The notes beneath the pieces were generated by a model. It did not search any database and was not told the DNA's origin. It worked only from the letters and a program-made list of their open reading frames with translations. A stretch of DNA of 34,995 bases from Clostridiales bacterium (GTDB taxonomy: Bacteria > Bacillota > Clostridia > Christensenellales > Pumilibacteraceae), in assembly GCA_029070965.1 (NCBI GenBank), contig JAIEBI010000006.1:1-34995 (forward strand), written 5' to 3'. The translations under genes and the position numbers were made by a program. Shown one piece after another: positions 16,088 to 25,443 of this stretch; position 1 is the stretch's first letter, and each line of letters begins with the position of its first letter.

Positions 16088-17512
16088 TTAGTGTTTGTTC
16101 TTATGTTCTTCCAATATTTTGTGCTTTAACGCATACAGCCCGTCGGATATGTTAACCTTGTAAATTTGCGGGTTGTCTATGCGTTTGTACTCGTCCCAAA
16201 ACTTGGCTTTTTCTTTGGCTGCAAACTCAACGATTTGCGCAAGCGTCGGCTTGTCGTAAACGCACTTACCGCCGTCGAATATTTGTCGGTGCATCGGTCG
16301 CAGCTCGTAGTCGTCGAGCGTTGTGGTCTTCCACCGCTCCGTTTCGTGCGTAAGCACCAACGGCTTTCCTATTTGCTCGCCGTGTAATGCTATAAGGTCG
16401 GCGACAGCCATGCCACTGTCCTTATCGTAAACGCGGTACAGCGTTTTGAACCCGGGATTGGTCACTTTTATAAGCGAGTCAGAAATCTTCATGCGCGGTT
16501 CGGTTACGCCGTTTCGCTCTATGGCGGACAGCTTGTACACGCCGCCAAGCGACGGAGTGTCCTCGCTGGTTATCAGCTTTGTGCCTACGCCGTAAATGTC
16601 TATTTTTGCGCCCTGCGCGTTGAGCGATTGCAATAGGTACTCGTCGATATCGCCCGAAGCCATTACTATAGCGTCCTTAAAGCCGGCGTTGTCCAGCATC
16701 TTTCGCGCGACCTTGCTGAGATACGCCAAGTCGCCGCTGTCCAGCCTTATGCCTATCGGCCTATGCCCTTGCGCTTTGAGCTCGTTAAATACGGTTATCG
16801 CGTTCTTTATGCCCTGAATGGTGTCGTACGTATCCACAAGTAGCAAGCACGTATCGGGATAGACCTTTGCGAACGCGCGGAAGGCGTCCAGCTCGCTGTC
16901 GAAGCTCATAACCCAGCTGTGCGCGTGCGTGCCCTTTACCGGTATATCGAACATCTGTCCGGTAAGGACGTTGCTTGTCCCGTTGCACCCGCCTATTATC
17001 GAAGCGCGCGCGCCGTATATGCCGGCGTCGGGACCTTGTGCGCGGCGCAAGCCAAACTCCACCACGCCCTTGCCCATAGCCGCCGACACGATACGCGCCG
17101 ACTTGGTGGCTATAAGCGTTTGGTGGCTGATTATATTGAGCAATGCGGTTTCCACAAGCTGCGCCTCGATAAGCGGCGCTTTGATTATGACAATCGGCTC
17201 CTGCGGGTAAACAATGTCGCCCTCGCACACCGAGTACATATCGCCCGTGAATTTAAAGTCTTTCAGGTAGTCCAAAAATTCGGGATGGAAAACGTTGAGC
17301 GAGCGCAGATACGCTATGTCCTCGGCCGAAAAATGCAAATCCTTTATGTAGTCTATAGCTTGATCGAGCCCTGCAAACACCGCATAGTTAATGGTGTCCT
17401 TTTGACGGAAAAACAAGTCGAACACCGCCGTTTGGTGTGCTTTGCCCTCTAAAAAATAACCGTCCATCATTGTAAGCTGATAGAGGTCGGTCATCATCGT
17501 AAGATTACGCAT
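16088..17512 (-). CDS. pncB: Nicotinate phosphoribosyltransferase
   Basis: A 474-residue enzyme of NAD salvage that makes nicotinate mononucleotide from nicotinate and PRPP. Family signatures include MTDLYQLTMMDGYF at the start, FGLRRAQGPDAG, GTHAHSWVMSF (carrying the active-site His region), the LLVDTYDT motif and IRLDSGDLAYLS for phosphate binding, all in the expected order. The length fits the Firmicutes-type enzyme. The ATG overlaps the stop of the membrane-protein gene upstream by eight bases, indicating translational coupling inside the lgt operon. Confidence 0.97.
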   Translation of the reverse strand: MRNLTMMTDLYQLTMMDGYFLEGKAHQTAVFDLFFRQKDTINYAVFAGLDQAIDYIKDLHFSAEDIAYLRSLNVFHPEFLDYLKDFKFTGDMYSVCEGDIVYPQEPIVIIKAPLIEAQLVETALLNIISHQTLIATKSARIVSAAMGKGVVEFGLRRAQGPDAGIYGARASIIGGCNGTSNVLTGQMFDIPVKGTHAHSWVMSFDSELDAFRAFAKVYPDTCLLLVDTYDTIQGIKNAITVFNELKAQGHRPIGIRLDSGDLAYLSKVARKMLDNAGFKDAIVMASGDIDEYLLQSLNAQGAKIDIYGVGTKLITSEDTPSLGGVYKLSAIERNGVTEPRMKISDSLIKVTNPGFKTLYRVYDKDSGMAVADLIALHGEQIGKPLVLTHETERWKTTTLDDYELRPMHRQIFDGGKCVYDKPTLAQIVEFAAKEKAKFWDEYKRIDNPQIYKVNISDGLYALKHKILEEHKNKH

Positions 17513-18059
17513 TGTCTGATTTATCCTTTTTTAAATATGCTTCAACCGCAATGGCTATTACCACAAGCCCGCCGAACGCCGCAAGCAGTCCGCCTACCAA
17601 TCCGTAGCCGCACGCACCCGAAGAGCCCAGCGCTAAAATGCCGCCGACGCCGCCGAAAAACAATATAGCTTTGATTTGCGGCAATTTGCTTTGCGCAAAC
17701 CACAGGGAGAACAAGCACCCTATCGCGGGCGCCGCTATGTATATGGGATAGAGCTGTGTGTAGCCTGCCGGCGTAGTAACCGCCAATAACGAAACAAGTC
17801 CGCAAGAAAGCACCACGCCCGCGAACCACATAGAAAGCGAATTTTTCGCGATTATTGCGCTCAAAAGCACGGCGGCGCCGAACCCGAACAACACCGTGGG
17901 CGCGGCAATATCGCGCACTGCAGCTTTGATAACGCCCGTACCCGCAAGCACCAAAACGACGCCAGCGGCAACAAGCAAACAGCCCATAACGATATTACAC
18001 GCGCATTTTTGCTTTTTGGAAAGAGGAAGTACGACATCAGTCGTCCCACTTGTCTTCAT
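17505..18059 (-). CDS. Small multi-pass membrane protein, function unknown
   Basis: A protein of about 184 residues with five or six hydrophobic helices covering roughly residues 20-175 and a short charged C-terminus (EAYLKKDKSDNA). I see no recognised motif. The ATG at 18059 is preferred to one two codons earlier because GGAGG then lies at a proper distance. The gene overlaps the end of lgt by 23 bases and pncB by eight, so translation should be coupled on both sides. A role tied to lipoprotein processing or NAD precursor uptake can be imagined from the neighbours only. Confidence 0.75.
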   Translation of the reverse strand: MKTSGTTDVVLPLSKKQKCACNIVMGCLLVAAGVVLVLAGTGVIKAAVRDIAAPTVLFGFGAAVLLSAIIAKNSLSMWFAGVVLSCGLVSLLAVTTPAGYTQLYPIYIAAPAIGCLFSLWFAQSKLPQIKAILFFGGVGGILALGSSGACGYGLVGGLLAAFGGLVVIAIAVEAYLKKDKSDNA

Positions 18060-19140
18060 ACGCATCCTCCGCGTCGTCCGATATGACCTCTTTTGTAACT
18101 ACTTTATTTACTGTTTTTTGCGGCGTCGGACGAGTATTATCGCCGTCACCGTCCTCAGTTTCGTTTTTCACCTTAATTGCAACGCCGCTTTCGTCGACGA
18201 TTATCTCCTCTTTGTTCCTAACCTTTTTTCTGTCCTTAAAGAACACAATATCGGGCATGGGATGTGCAAGCTTGGTCTTTTCGTAGCCGTAGTAATCGTC
18301 GTTCAGCTTCTTTTCATTAACAAAGATAAATACCTTTTTGCCGGCGCGCTTGGCACGGATTATATGCGTTGCAATTATAGCAACGCCCATAATAATAAAC
18401 AGTACGCTTACAAACACGCTTACGCGCATTCCGCCCAAATACAGCACGTCGTTTACGCGGATAGCTTCTATCCACGCCCTGCCTATACCATAACATATGC
18501 CGTATGCGGCAAAAACGAAACCGTCGAAGCTTTTGTGCCGTCCCAAATACAAATACAACAGCACGAAAAATCCGAAGAAATTCCACAGCGATTCGTAGAA
18601 CCATATGGACGTGCGCCACTCGTCGCCCACCTTCATGCTGAGCGGCGCCCACTGGAACGCCGGATTGGTAACGACCTCGCCGTAGCACTCGCCGTTGGTA
18701 AAGTTGCCCCAGCGCGCTATGACCTGTCCGAGCATGATAAACGCAAAGCCTACGTCGGCGATTTGCCAAAACGATACGCGTTTATTTTCGGGCAGTTTTT
18801 TTCTGTTCTTCCAAAAATGAAAGATGACCGCACCGGCAATAGAGCCGAAAAGTCCGCCGTATATTGCAAGCCCCGCAAGCCCTTTGAACTCGCCGCCCGA
18901 AAATCCGCAAAATTCCGCGAACGTCCAAGAATTGCCCGCTATTACGTCAAACACGACGTGGTAAATGCGCGCGCCTATAATGGCAAGCGGCAAACAAATT
19001 ATAATCATGTCGATTATAACGTCGCCTTCCAAGCCGTGGTGCTTTGCGGCAAAGTAACAGCCGATAACGCCGCACATTATGCCTGTCGCCATAAGCAACC
19101 CGTACCAATTAAACGAACTGATAAAAGCTAAAGAATTCAT
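18037..19140 (-). CDS. lgt: Prolipoprotein diacylglyceryl transferase with C-terminal extension
   Basis: A 367-residue membrane enzyme that moves diacylglycerol from phosphatidylglycerol to the lipobox Cys of prolipoproteins. The Lgt signature GQVIARWGNFTNGECYG is intact (Arg143, Asn146), and seven or so membrane helices cover residues 12-275. After the last helix comes a tail of about 90 charged residues (HPMPDIVFFKDRKK..., then Asp/Glu-rich) not found in the minimal enzyme. The start is set at ATG 19140, six bases after a perfect TTGACA-17-TATAAT promoter; there is no Shine-Dalgarno sequence. It leads a four-gene operon with overlapping genes. Three predicted lipoproteins in this window are its likely substrates. 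Confidence 0.96.
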   Translation of the reverse strand: MNSLAFISSFNWYGLLMATGIMCGVIGCYFAAKHHGLEGDVIIDMIIICLPLAIIGARIYHVVFDVIAGNSWTFAEFCGFSGGEFKGLAGLAIYGGLFGSIAGAVIFHFWKNRKKLPENKRVSFWQIADVGFAFIMLGQVIARWGNFTNGECYGEVVTNPAFQWAPLSMKVGDEWRTSIWFYESLWNFFGFFVLLYLYLGRHKSFDGFVFAAYGICYGIGRAWIEAIRVNDVLYLGGMRVSVFVSVLFIIMGVAIIATHIIRAKRAGKKVFIFVNEKKLNDDYYGYEKTKLAHPMPDIVFFKDRKKVRNKEEIIVDESGVAIKVKNETEDGDGDNTRPTPQKTVNKVVTKEVISDDAEDAYEDKWDD

Positions 19141-19146
19141 ATCCCG

Positions 19147-19175
19147 ATTATAGCCTTTATCTATCACTTTGTCAA
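19147..19175 (-). promoter_or_regulatory. Consensus promoter of lgt, placing +1 at the start codon
   Basis: Perfect TTGACA (19170-19175), 17-base spacer and TATAAT (19147-19152), then six bases (CGGGAT) and the ATG. The predicted transcription start is the A of ATG. This is the clearest leaderless promoter of the window. The remaining 19176-19297 spacer shows nothing else of note. Confidence 0.9.
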
Positions 19176-19297
19176 GTCTTTTTACCTGCGTGTGTTTACG
19201 CGGTAACTAATTATGCGTTGCACCCGAATAGTTTCGTGTCATTATATATTTCTCTACGCCACTATTTCCGTATTTTCTGTGGATAATTTCGAATTAT

Positions 19298-20533
19298 TTA
19301 CGGCGCAACGGCGATGACCTGCGGGACGGCGCGGTAGGTGTTTTCCCGCACCTTTACGCGCTTTATCATTTGCCCGTCCTTGTACACGTTGATATACGTT
19401 TCGCTTGTTACGCCGTCCTTGCCTAATGACACAAGCATTCTTTTTCCGCTTTGCACGCCTTGCTCGAAGTATTTATACTCATTGTCCACAACTTCTTGCT
19501 CGGCGCATTTTTCAACATTTAACACCACGCTTTCGGGCTTGATTTTATATTGCGATTGCTCGCCGTATACCTTTACCGTCGCCGTGCGCCCGCTCACCTT
19601 AACCGCAATATATATCGAGTGTGTTGTGGTGTTGGTTATGAGCAAATCGCTAACCGAGCTTATCATGGCGTCCAATCCCGCAGGACAATACGACGGACAA
19701 ATGGAATGTGCGTTTGCCGCGCAGCTGAGCCCCGCGATGAGCGCGGCGTTGTACACCGCCGTGGACGCCTGACACACGCCACCGCCCGTGCCGTCTATGT
19801 ACTTGCCGTCTACAATAATCTTTGCCTGCTTAAATCCGTTTGCCTCGGTGCGCTCGCCTACCGTATCGTTAAAAGACAGCGTTTCGCCCGCGGGTATCAT
19901 TAAACCATCTATCTTGCTCAACGCGAGTTTTACGTTGTGCGCGCGCTCCTCCGACGAGCCTGAAAAATCTGTCGTATACGAGCTGCGCGGATAAAGCTCC
20001 GCCCTTAGCATTTCGGCGGTTATTATAGGCGGGATATCCGAAATTGTCGCCTTCACCTCGCCGCCGCCCGAAAACTTGAATGCGCAGTATATGCTTGCAT
20101 ACAGCTTTTCCTCGTTTATGCGCCTGCCCGCCTTTTCGGGCACAACCGAAAAAACGCCATGCTCGTACACAGTTTTTGCGTCGGTCGGCGGCACGAAAAC
20201 GCTGTCCGATATCCCGTCCAGCTCGCGCACAAGCACGGGAAAACATTGCTTCACTGCGGTTTTATAGTCCGCGCCGCGCGCAATACATTCGTCCATATAC
20301 TCTATTTTTTGTGACAACGGCGCGTTTATCCTACGCGCCGCTATTTGTTCTATAACAGTAAAGTCGGACGGCACTACGGGCTTGTCCGTATACACGTACT
20401 TATCCGTCCCGTACACCACCGTAAGCGTCGAGTACTCGGTACTTTGCTCGTCCGCCACCTTTGCCGCGCCCATCGTGAGCAGCATACATACCAAAAATGC
20501 TATTATGTATATCGATCTACCGAACTTTTTCAT
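19298..20533 (-). CDS. VanW-family exported protein
   Basis: A 411-residue protein anchored by one N-terminal hydrophobic segment (about residues 6-24). The middle (about 90-190) resembles the peptidoglycan-binding-like domain that often precedes VanW. The VanW core runs from about 190 to 325, with YTTDFSGSSEERAHNV, IPAGETLSFNDTVGERT and GGGVCQASTAVYNAAL. The end (about 345-400) looks like a G5-type beta domain. VanW proteins are widespread in Clostridia and are not by themselves a vancomycin-resistance marker; a cell-wall role is assumed. I chose ATG at 20533; an in-frame TTG lies two codons earlier. It lies 50 bases after cca on the same strand. Confidence 0.9.
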   Translation of the reverse strand: MKKFGRSIYIIAFLVCMLLTMGAAKVADEQSTEYSTLTVVYGTDKYVYTDKPVVPSDFTVIEQIAARRINAPLSQKIEYMDECIARGADYKTAVKQCFPVLVRELDGISDSVFVPPTDAKTVYEHGVFSVVPEKAGRRINEEKLYASIYCAFKFSGGGEVKATISDIPPIITAEMLRAELYPRSSYTTDFSGSSEERAHNVKLALSKIDGLMIPAGETLSFNDTVGERTEANGFKQAKIIVDGKYIDGTGGGVCQASTAVYNAALIAGLSCAANAHSICPSYCPAGLDAMISSVSDLLITNTTTHSIYIAVKVSGRTATVKVYGEQSQYKIKPESVVLNVEKCAEQEVVDNEYKYFEQGVQSGKRMLVSLGKDGVTSETYINVYKDGQMIKRVKVRENTYRAVPQVIAVAP

Positions 20534-20583
20534 ACGCAAATAGTATGTCGAATTATATCGAAAGTATGCGGTAGAATTTTGTT

Positions 20584-21945
20584 CTATTTCTTTTTGGGTA
20601 ATTCCGACGGGGTTTTGGGCAACCTTTTAGCAAGCTTTTGCAAAAACTCGAAATTGTTGTTTTTGGGATTGATTATACATTCCTTCCACAGCACTTCGAG
20701 CGCCGCCGATATAGCCTCGCTTTCGAAGCCCATATCCGCAAGATCGCGCCCCGATATTTTGAGTGATTTTTTGAGTATGGGCGCGCCCTCTTGAATCAGC
20801 TTTTCGCGCACTATCTCGAACCTATGCGGCGCCGCCGCTTCCTCGGGCGTGACCATGCCCGTCGCTATCTTGTCCGCACGAATAAGTGCGACCAGCTTAT
20901 CCAAAATATCGTAGTTTTTGGACACGAACATGCGTATCTTGGATTCGCGCGCGTCACCGCGCATATCGTACATGTGCGCACCGCACAGCCGCACGACCTG
21001 TTCTATTACGTCGTTTGGATAGCGCAGTCTGTTAAGTATTATTCGGGCGGCTATGCTCGAGCTTTTTTCGTGACCGTAAAAATTGCCGAACTGCTTAAAG
21101 CAATACGCTTTACCTACGTCGTGCAGTAGCGCCGCAAGCCGTACGTTATGTAGCGGCTGTGCGGCAAGCACGGTGCGAAATGTATGCTCCAAAACGTCGT
21201 ACTTGTGATACTGCTCGGGCTGAGCCATGCCGTCGCATTCCACCAATTCCGGTATAAGGTTTTTCCACAAATCCAACTGCTTCAACAACCTCAGTCCGCG
21301 ATACTGCGCATTTTTGACGCCGTTCACAAGATCGGCGTGCAAAATCTTGTCCAGCTCTACGCGCTTGCGTTCGGCGGTTATGTCGGCAAGATTGTCGCTC
21401 ATTGCCTTTGCCGCGCGAGCCGTTTCACCCTCTATCTTGAAATCAAGCTCCGCCGCAAGCCGCACAAGCCGCAGTAGCCGCAGTCCGTCCGACTCGAACA
21501 CATGCTTATTGCAGCCGCGCAAAACCTTCATTTCGGCGTCCCGTACCCCGCCCAACGGGTCGATTATTTCGTCGCGCTTTACGTCGTAATATATGGCGTT
21601 GCAGCAAAAATCCCGCCGCGACGCGTCCGCGTAAAGATCGGTGGTAAAGCTGACGCGAATAGGCGTGTGTTCGCCGCCCTCGCCGTACTCCTCCACCCTA
21701 AACGGCGTGTATTCGTACTTGACTCCGTCGTAAATAATTTGCGCCGTGCCCATGCGGTGATTGACCATCGTCATCGTCGTGCGCGGCGGCAACGACAAAG
21801 CGAGCGCAGGCATAGGCCCCGCTATGTCGATATCCGTGCATTTGTATCCGCACAAGCTGTTGCGAACATACCCGCCCACAACGTAAACGTTATCGCCAAG
21901 CGAGCTAATAAATTTGGCGCACTTTTCGTCAAGATTGATTTTCAT
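20584..21945 (-). CDS. cca: CCA-adding tRNA nucleotidyltransferase
   Basis: A 453-residue enzyme that adds or repairs the CCA end of tRNAs. The nucleotidyltransferase head shows VVGGYVRNSLCG and the metal-binding TDIDI near residues 23-41, then RRDFCCNAIYY and DPLGG. A head/neck region with RLLRLVRLAAEL follows, then an HD phosphohydrolase-like domain (LEHTFRT...LLHDVGKAYCF, about residues 248-285). An HD-domain, class II poly(A)-polymerase-like architecture is common in Firmicutes. A promoter with extended -10 lies at 21974-22002, and the leader carries only a weak GGAT ribosome site. The gene is divergent from the esterase. Confidence 0.96.
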   Translation of the reverse strand: MKINLDEKCAKFISSLGDNVYVVGGYVRNSLCGYKCTDIDIAGPMPALALSLPPRTTMTMVNHRMGTAQIIYDGVKYEYTPFRVEEYGEGGEHTPIRVSFTTDLYADASRRDFCCNAIYYDVKRDEIIDPLGGVRDAEMKVLRGCNKHVFESDGLRLLRLVRLAAELDFKIEGETARAAKAMSDNLADITAERKRVELDKILHADLVNGVKNAQYRGLRLLKQLDLWKNLIPELVECDGMAQPEQYHKYDVLEHTFRTVLAAQPLHNVRLAALLHDVGKAYCFKQFGNFYGHEKSSSIAARIILNRLRYPNDVIEQVVRLCGAHMYDMRGDARESKIRMFVSKNYDILDKLVALIRADKIATGMVTPEEAAAPHRFEIVREKLIQEGAPILKKSLKISGRDLADMGFESEAISAALEVLWKECIINPKNNNFEFLQKLAKRLPKTPSELPKKK

Positions 21946-21973
21946 ATATTTATCCGTATTTGTAGTTGGTTGA

Positions 21974-22002
21974 ATTATACCATATGCAAATTATAAATGC
22001 AA
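21974..22002 (-). promoter_or_regulatory. Extended -10 promoter of cca
   Basis: TTGCAT (21997-22002), 17-base spacer ending TGG, then TATAAT (21974-21979). Its -35 is only six bases from the -35 of the divergent esterase promoter, so the two probably compete or are co-regulated. Confidence 0.8.
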
Positions 22003-22008
22003 GCAATA

Positions 22009-22037
22009 TTGACATTTATTTATTATAGGTGTATACT
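22009..22037 (+). promoter_or_regulatory. Sigma-A promoter of the esterase gene
   Basis: TTGACA (22009-22014), 17-base spacer, TATACT (22032-22037). Leader of about 25 bases with TTAGGACGG before the ATG. Confidence 0.85.
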
Positions 22038-22068
22038 GAAAAGAACTAATTTCATTAGGACGGTGAAA

Positions 22069-22824
22069 ATGAAACGTAAGTATGAGATAGCTGTTTTATC
22101 CAAAGGCGGGTTTGCGCGCACGGTGCGCATTTACGCGCCCAAAAAAGCCGACCGTGCAATAATAATGCACGACGGACAAAACGTGTTTTACGACGAGGAC
22201 GCCTCGTACAAAAAGAGTTGGCGGGCGCTTGACGCGCTTAAAGCGGAAAACATAAAAAATACCGCTATTATCGGCATAGACAGCACCGCCACCCGCGAAT
22301 TCGATTATTTGCCGTTTCCTATCGAGAACGCCGAAAAGCTGGGAAGGACGCCAAGCGGCGGCAAAGCTGACGAGTATATGGACTACTTGGAGGAAATTAT
22401 TATTCCCTACCTCGACAAACGATTCGGGTTTAAGCTGTACGGCATGCTCGGCTCGTCCTTCGGCGGAATTGCAACTTTATACTTTGCGGCGCGAAAAAAT
22501 CAACGCGTCAAGGCTTACGGCATGTTTTCCACACCGCTGTTCGTCAGCCCCAATGCTTTTACCGAGTTTTTTAAAACCGCTTCGTTCGACGCCGACGCAT
22601 ACTACAAGGTGTACACCGGCGGCAACGAAATAACGACCGACAATCCCGAGCTGATGAAAATAGAGTCGCAAATGTTTGTGACCGACTCCTACACGCTTAC
22701 CGACGAGCTTAGAAATCACGGCGCGGTAAACCTCGACCTTACAATTACTAACACGGCGGGACATGACGAGCTTGCTTGGCGCCCGCCCGCGCAAGATTTC
22801 TTTAAAAAGTTTTCGTTGCTCTGA
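22069..22824 (+). CDS. Alpha/beta-hydrolase, esterase D / putative-esterase family
   Basis: A 251-residue cytoplasmic-looking hydrolase. Motifs are MHDGQNVFYDEDASY (oxyanion region typical of the YieL/Fes/esterase-D group), the nucleophile elbow MLGSSFGGIAT (Ser about residue 127) and a C-terminal TAGHDELAWRP with the likely catalytic His. There is no signal peptide. The start at 22069 has AGGACGG upstream. The substrate cannot be told from sequence; siderophore, feruloyl or acyl esters are all handled by relatives. It is monocistronic, with its own promoter and terminator. Confidence 0.85.
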   Translation: MKRKYEIAVLSKGGFARTVRIYAPKKADRAIIMHDGQNVFYDEDASYKKSWRALDALKAENIKNTAIIGIDSTATREFDYLPFPIENAEKLGRTPSGGKADEYMDYLEEIIIPYLDKRFGFKLYGMLGSSFGGIATLYFAARKNQRVKAYGMFSTPLFVSPNAFTEFFKTASFDADAYYKVYTGGNEITTDNPELMKIESQMFVTDSYTLTDELRNHGAVNLDLTITNTAGHDELAWRPPAQDFFKKFSLL

Positions 22825-22853
22825 TTTTACAATAAAATATAAATATTGTCTTG

Positions 22854-22885
22854 TGCGCTCGACGGTTCGGGCGCATTATTCTTTT
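22854..22885 (+). terminator. Terminator of the esterase gene
   Basis: A 9-bp stem TGCGCTCGA with TCGGGCGCA (one G-U) and a four-base loop, followed by TTATTCTTTT. The tail overlaps the stop codon of the convergent lipoprotein gene. Confidence 0.7.
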
Positions 22886-25443
22886 ATCAATATCAAAACG
22901 GAGTCTTCGAGAGTAAGCGTCCGCACGGTTGCCCTTCTGTTAACAATCCGTACCGCGTCGGCAACGACAGACGTAATATTTTGGCTCGTAATAGCAAAGC
23001 CGTCCTCGGCACAAACCTCTATCGCCTGATAGTCTACCGTATGCTCGCCGCTTAACGGCACGGATATTGTTTTGCCGCTTTGGTACGCCCGCGCGAATGC
23101 CATTGCAATCTCGCGCAGCCTGTTTGCTTGGATTTCGTTTTTGGCTATATAACAATTTATCTCTTCGCCGTTCACCGTCATATCGGCAAACACGTTTATA
23201 GGCGTTTTTGCCGTTTGCGGCGCATAGCGCAGCGTAGTCTTTTCCTCGTACCTATACGGCTCGAAATGCGTAGCGGAAGACTGCGCGTCCGTCAAGAACA
23301 AATGGCTGTGCAGTCCAAGCTCGTAGTCTTGTGCAGTGCCGTCCAGCCCGAACGACACGTGCGAATCGCCCCAAGTGCAGTCCACAAAGTACCACGCGCC
23401 GTTTACAAACACCTTGTTCCATGCATGCCCGCCTGCGCTGTTTAAATCCTTACCCGCTCTGCCTACGACGCGCACGCACGGTATGCCCTCTATGTTGCAC
23501 ATAAGCGCATACGCCTTGCTCATGCCGTCGCACACGGCGTTTGGACTGTATGCAACACCGCCAAAGGTTGTCGTGCCGTCGCCGAACACGCCCTCCAAAT
23601 AGTACGCGGACAAGCTTTCGCCGCTCGCAATCACCGTCGCCGGCGTGTCGTACGTTACGTGCCACATTATCCAGTCGTAAATGGCATGCGCCTTTTGCAC
23701 ATCGGTCATGTCGTCCGTACAAATACGACGCAATACGCTTCGTGCTTGCTCGTAAACGGCTTGCGCAGTCGATCCTGCCTTCGGTATAGGCTTCACTCCG
23801 TTTTGCGCCGCCAAATACAGCTCGTCGGAATACGAAACCTCTGCCGTGCGCTCAATATTATCTATTGCAAAGCTGTAATTAGACGGGCGGTTTTTGGCAG
23901 CGTCCGTATTGATGTGCGGCAGTATTGTATGAAGCTGCGCCGACCGTGCCGCCGACGTCTCCGTTTGCGTCGTTGGGGTATTCACCGTACTGACGGTAAA
24001 TTCGGTATGCATTACGCTGCCCGAGTCGTTCACCCTTATCCCCGTATAATTTCCGCTGGTTGCGGCTATCGGGAACGCATTGTCCCACAAATCTTTGGCG
24101 CTGCCCGATCTGTTATAGCCGATATAACAATCGAACGACACTTGTGCGTTTGCCTGTTTCTTTCTGAAATATATATAATATTGCGCAATCCGCACGTACT
24201 CGCTGTCCGATGTTACGTAAAGATCGCCGCACGGCAAAACGTTTGTCACATACTTTTTGGCATTTGCGGGCAGCTGCGTAAATGTGATAAAATCGGAATA
24301 CTCGCTTTCGGTTATTGCGTCGCCGTCACCTAGCGATTTTACACGGAATTTGTACTCGATCCGAGTATCGCCCGTCGCGCACAAATCGATAAACGTTCCT
24401 ACGTCAAACCCGTTTTCGTCAAACAGCATCGTATAGCGCGAATCGGTTTGCGAATACTCTACCGCGCCGACTTGCGGGTGCGTTATTTCCACCTTTACTT
24501 TACCTACGGCGTCGTAGCTTATATATGCGTGCGGATACAAATTGTCAAATGTCAACGCGCCGACCGTGGGCAACACCGCGCCGCGGAAAATCGCTTCCTC
24601 CAAGTACTCCGTTTGACCGTTGACCTTGACGGTAAGCGTGTGCCGTCCCGCCGTCGGCGTATAAACGTACGTGCCGACGTTGCCCTCGAACAGCACTTTT
24701 CCGTCCTCGAAATACTGGTAATACATGTCGTCCGCTCCGCTTGCGTCGACCGAAAAAACTATATTGCTAAACGGTTCGCTTTGTTCGAGCTCGCCGCTAA
24801 CGCTTACTTCGGCGGTGACAACGTTGTACACACGCACCGTTATTGCATTAGACGTAAAACCGCCGCACTTGGCGACAACGGTATATTCGCCCGCTTCGCT
24901 CGGCGTAAACTCGAACTGCGCGGAAAGTGAAAGCGTTTCGTTTAGCTCGTCGTTTACGTACCAATAAGCTCTTTCGCTTTTGCTCGGCTCACCTTTTGCG
25001 TTAAGCGTAAAAGTTACTTTTGAAGTATTTCCGAATGTTTGCACAAGCTCGCCGCTTGCAGATATGTTAAGCGAATCCTCTGCCTGTTCGGAGACAGTGA
25101 TAAGTACGCTCGCGCTTGCCGAGCTTGTGTATGCCGTTATCCACGCCTCGCCTTCGGCAACGGCTTTTATAACCGTATTACTGCCCTTTTCCACCACTAC
25201 TACAGCGGCGGCAGATGTCTTTAATCGGTACACGTCAGTGTTGGTTTCGAGTATGCGCGAAATGTCGTATATCTCGCCAATACTCAAAGTATGCTCGCGC
25301 TGCGTAAACTGTATTACGTCAGGCTTGAATAAATCTTCCATCAACGAACAGCCGAGCGACAATGCCGCTATTGCCGCAATAAGAATGGTGGCAATAGCGA
25401 TGCGTATATGTGTCAAAAATCTTTTTGTACCGACTTTTTGCAT
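22876..25443 (-). CDS. Ig-like/transglutaminase lipoprotein (catalytic triad intact)
   Basis: An 855-residue exported lipoprotein. I chose ATG at 25443, which overlaps the stop of the upstream paralogue (TAATG) and has GGAGG four bases upstream; an earlier in-frame start is not supported. The signal peptide ends at a lipobox (LSLGC). A Big_2-like domain follows (about residues 40-115), then two or more PKD/Ig-like beta domains (about 120-290) and further beta-rich segments. The transglutaminase core has NAVCDGMSKAYAL (Cys638), GGHAWNKV (His673) and FVDCTWGD (Asp688). About 150 residues follow this core. It could crosslink or cleave surface proteins. It is translationally coupled to its degenerate paralogue. 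Confidence 0.88.
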   Translation of the reverse strand: MQKVGTKRFLTHIRIAIATILIAAIAALSLGCSLMEDLFKPDVIQFTQREHTLSIGEIYDISRILETNTDVYRLKTSAAAVVVVEKGSNTVIKAVAEGEAWITAYTSSASASVLITVSEQAEDSLNISASGELVQTFGNTSKVTFTLNAKGEPSKSERAYWYVNDELNETLSLSAQFEFTPSEAGEYTVVAKCGGFTSNAITVRVYNVVTAEVSVSGELEQSEPFSNIVFSVDASGADDMYYQYFEDGKVLFEGNVGTYVYTPTAGRHTLTVKVNGQTEYLEEAIFRGAVLPTVGALTFDNLYPHAYISYDAVGKVKVEITHPQVGAVEYSQTDSRYTMLFDENGFDVGTFIDLCATGDTRIEYKFRVKSLGDGDAITESEYSDFITFTQLPANAKKYVTNVLPCGDLYVTSDSEYVRIAQYYIYFRKKQANAQVSFDCYIGYNRSGSAKDLWDNAFPIAATSGNYTGIRVNDSGSVMHTEFTVSTVNTPTTQTETSAARSAQLHTILPHINTDAAKNRPSNYSFAIDNIERTAEVSYSDELYLAAQNGVKPIPKAGSTAQAVYEQARSVLRRICTDDMTDVQKAHAIYDWIMWHVTYDTPATVIASGESLSAYYLEGVFGDGTTTFGGVAYSPNAVCDGMSKAYALMCNIEGIPCVRVVGRAGKDLNSAGGHAWNKVFVNGAWYFVDCTWGDSHVSFGLDGTAQDYELGLHSHLFLTDAQSSATHFEPYRYEEKTTLRYAPQTAKTPINVFADMTVNGEEINCYIAKNEIQANRLREIAMAFARAYQSGKTISVPLSGEHTVDYQAIEVCAEDGFAITSQNITSVVADAVRIVNRRATVRTLTLEDSVLILIKE

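Noticed and set aside
19278-19286. Perfect DnaA-box 9-mer (TTATCCACA on the minus strand)
   Set aside because: It is single, with no cluster, no dnaA/dnaN and no AT-rich unwinding region. One such 9-mer in 35 kb is not far from chance expectation.
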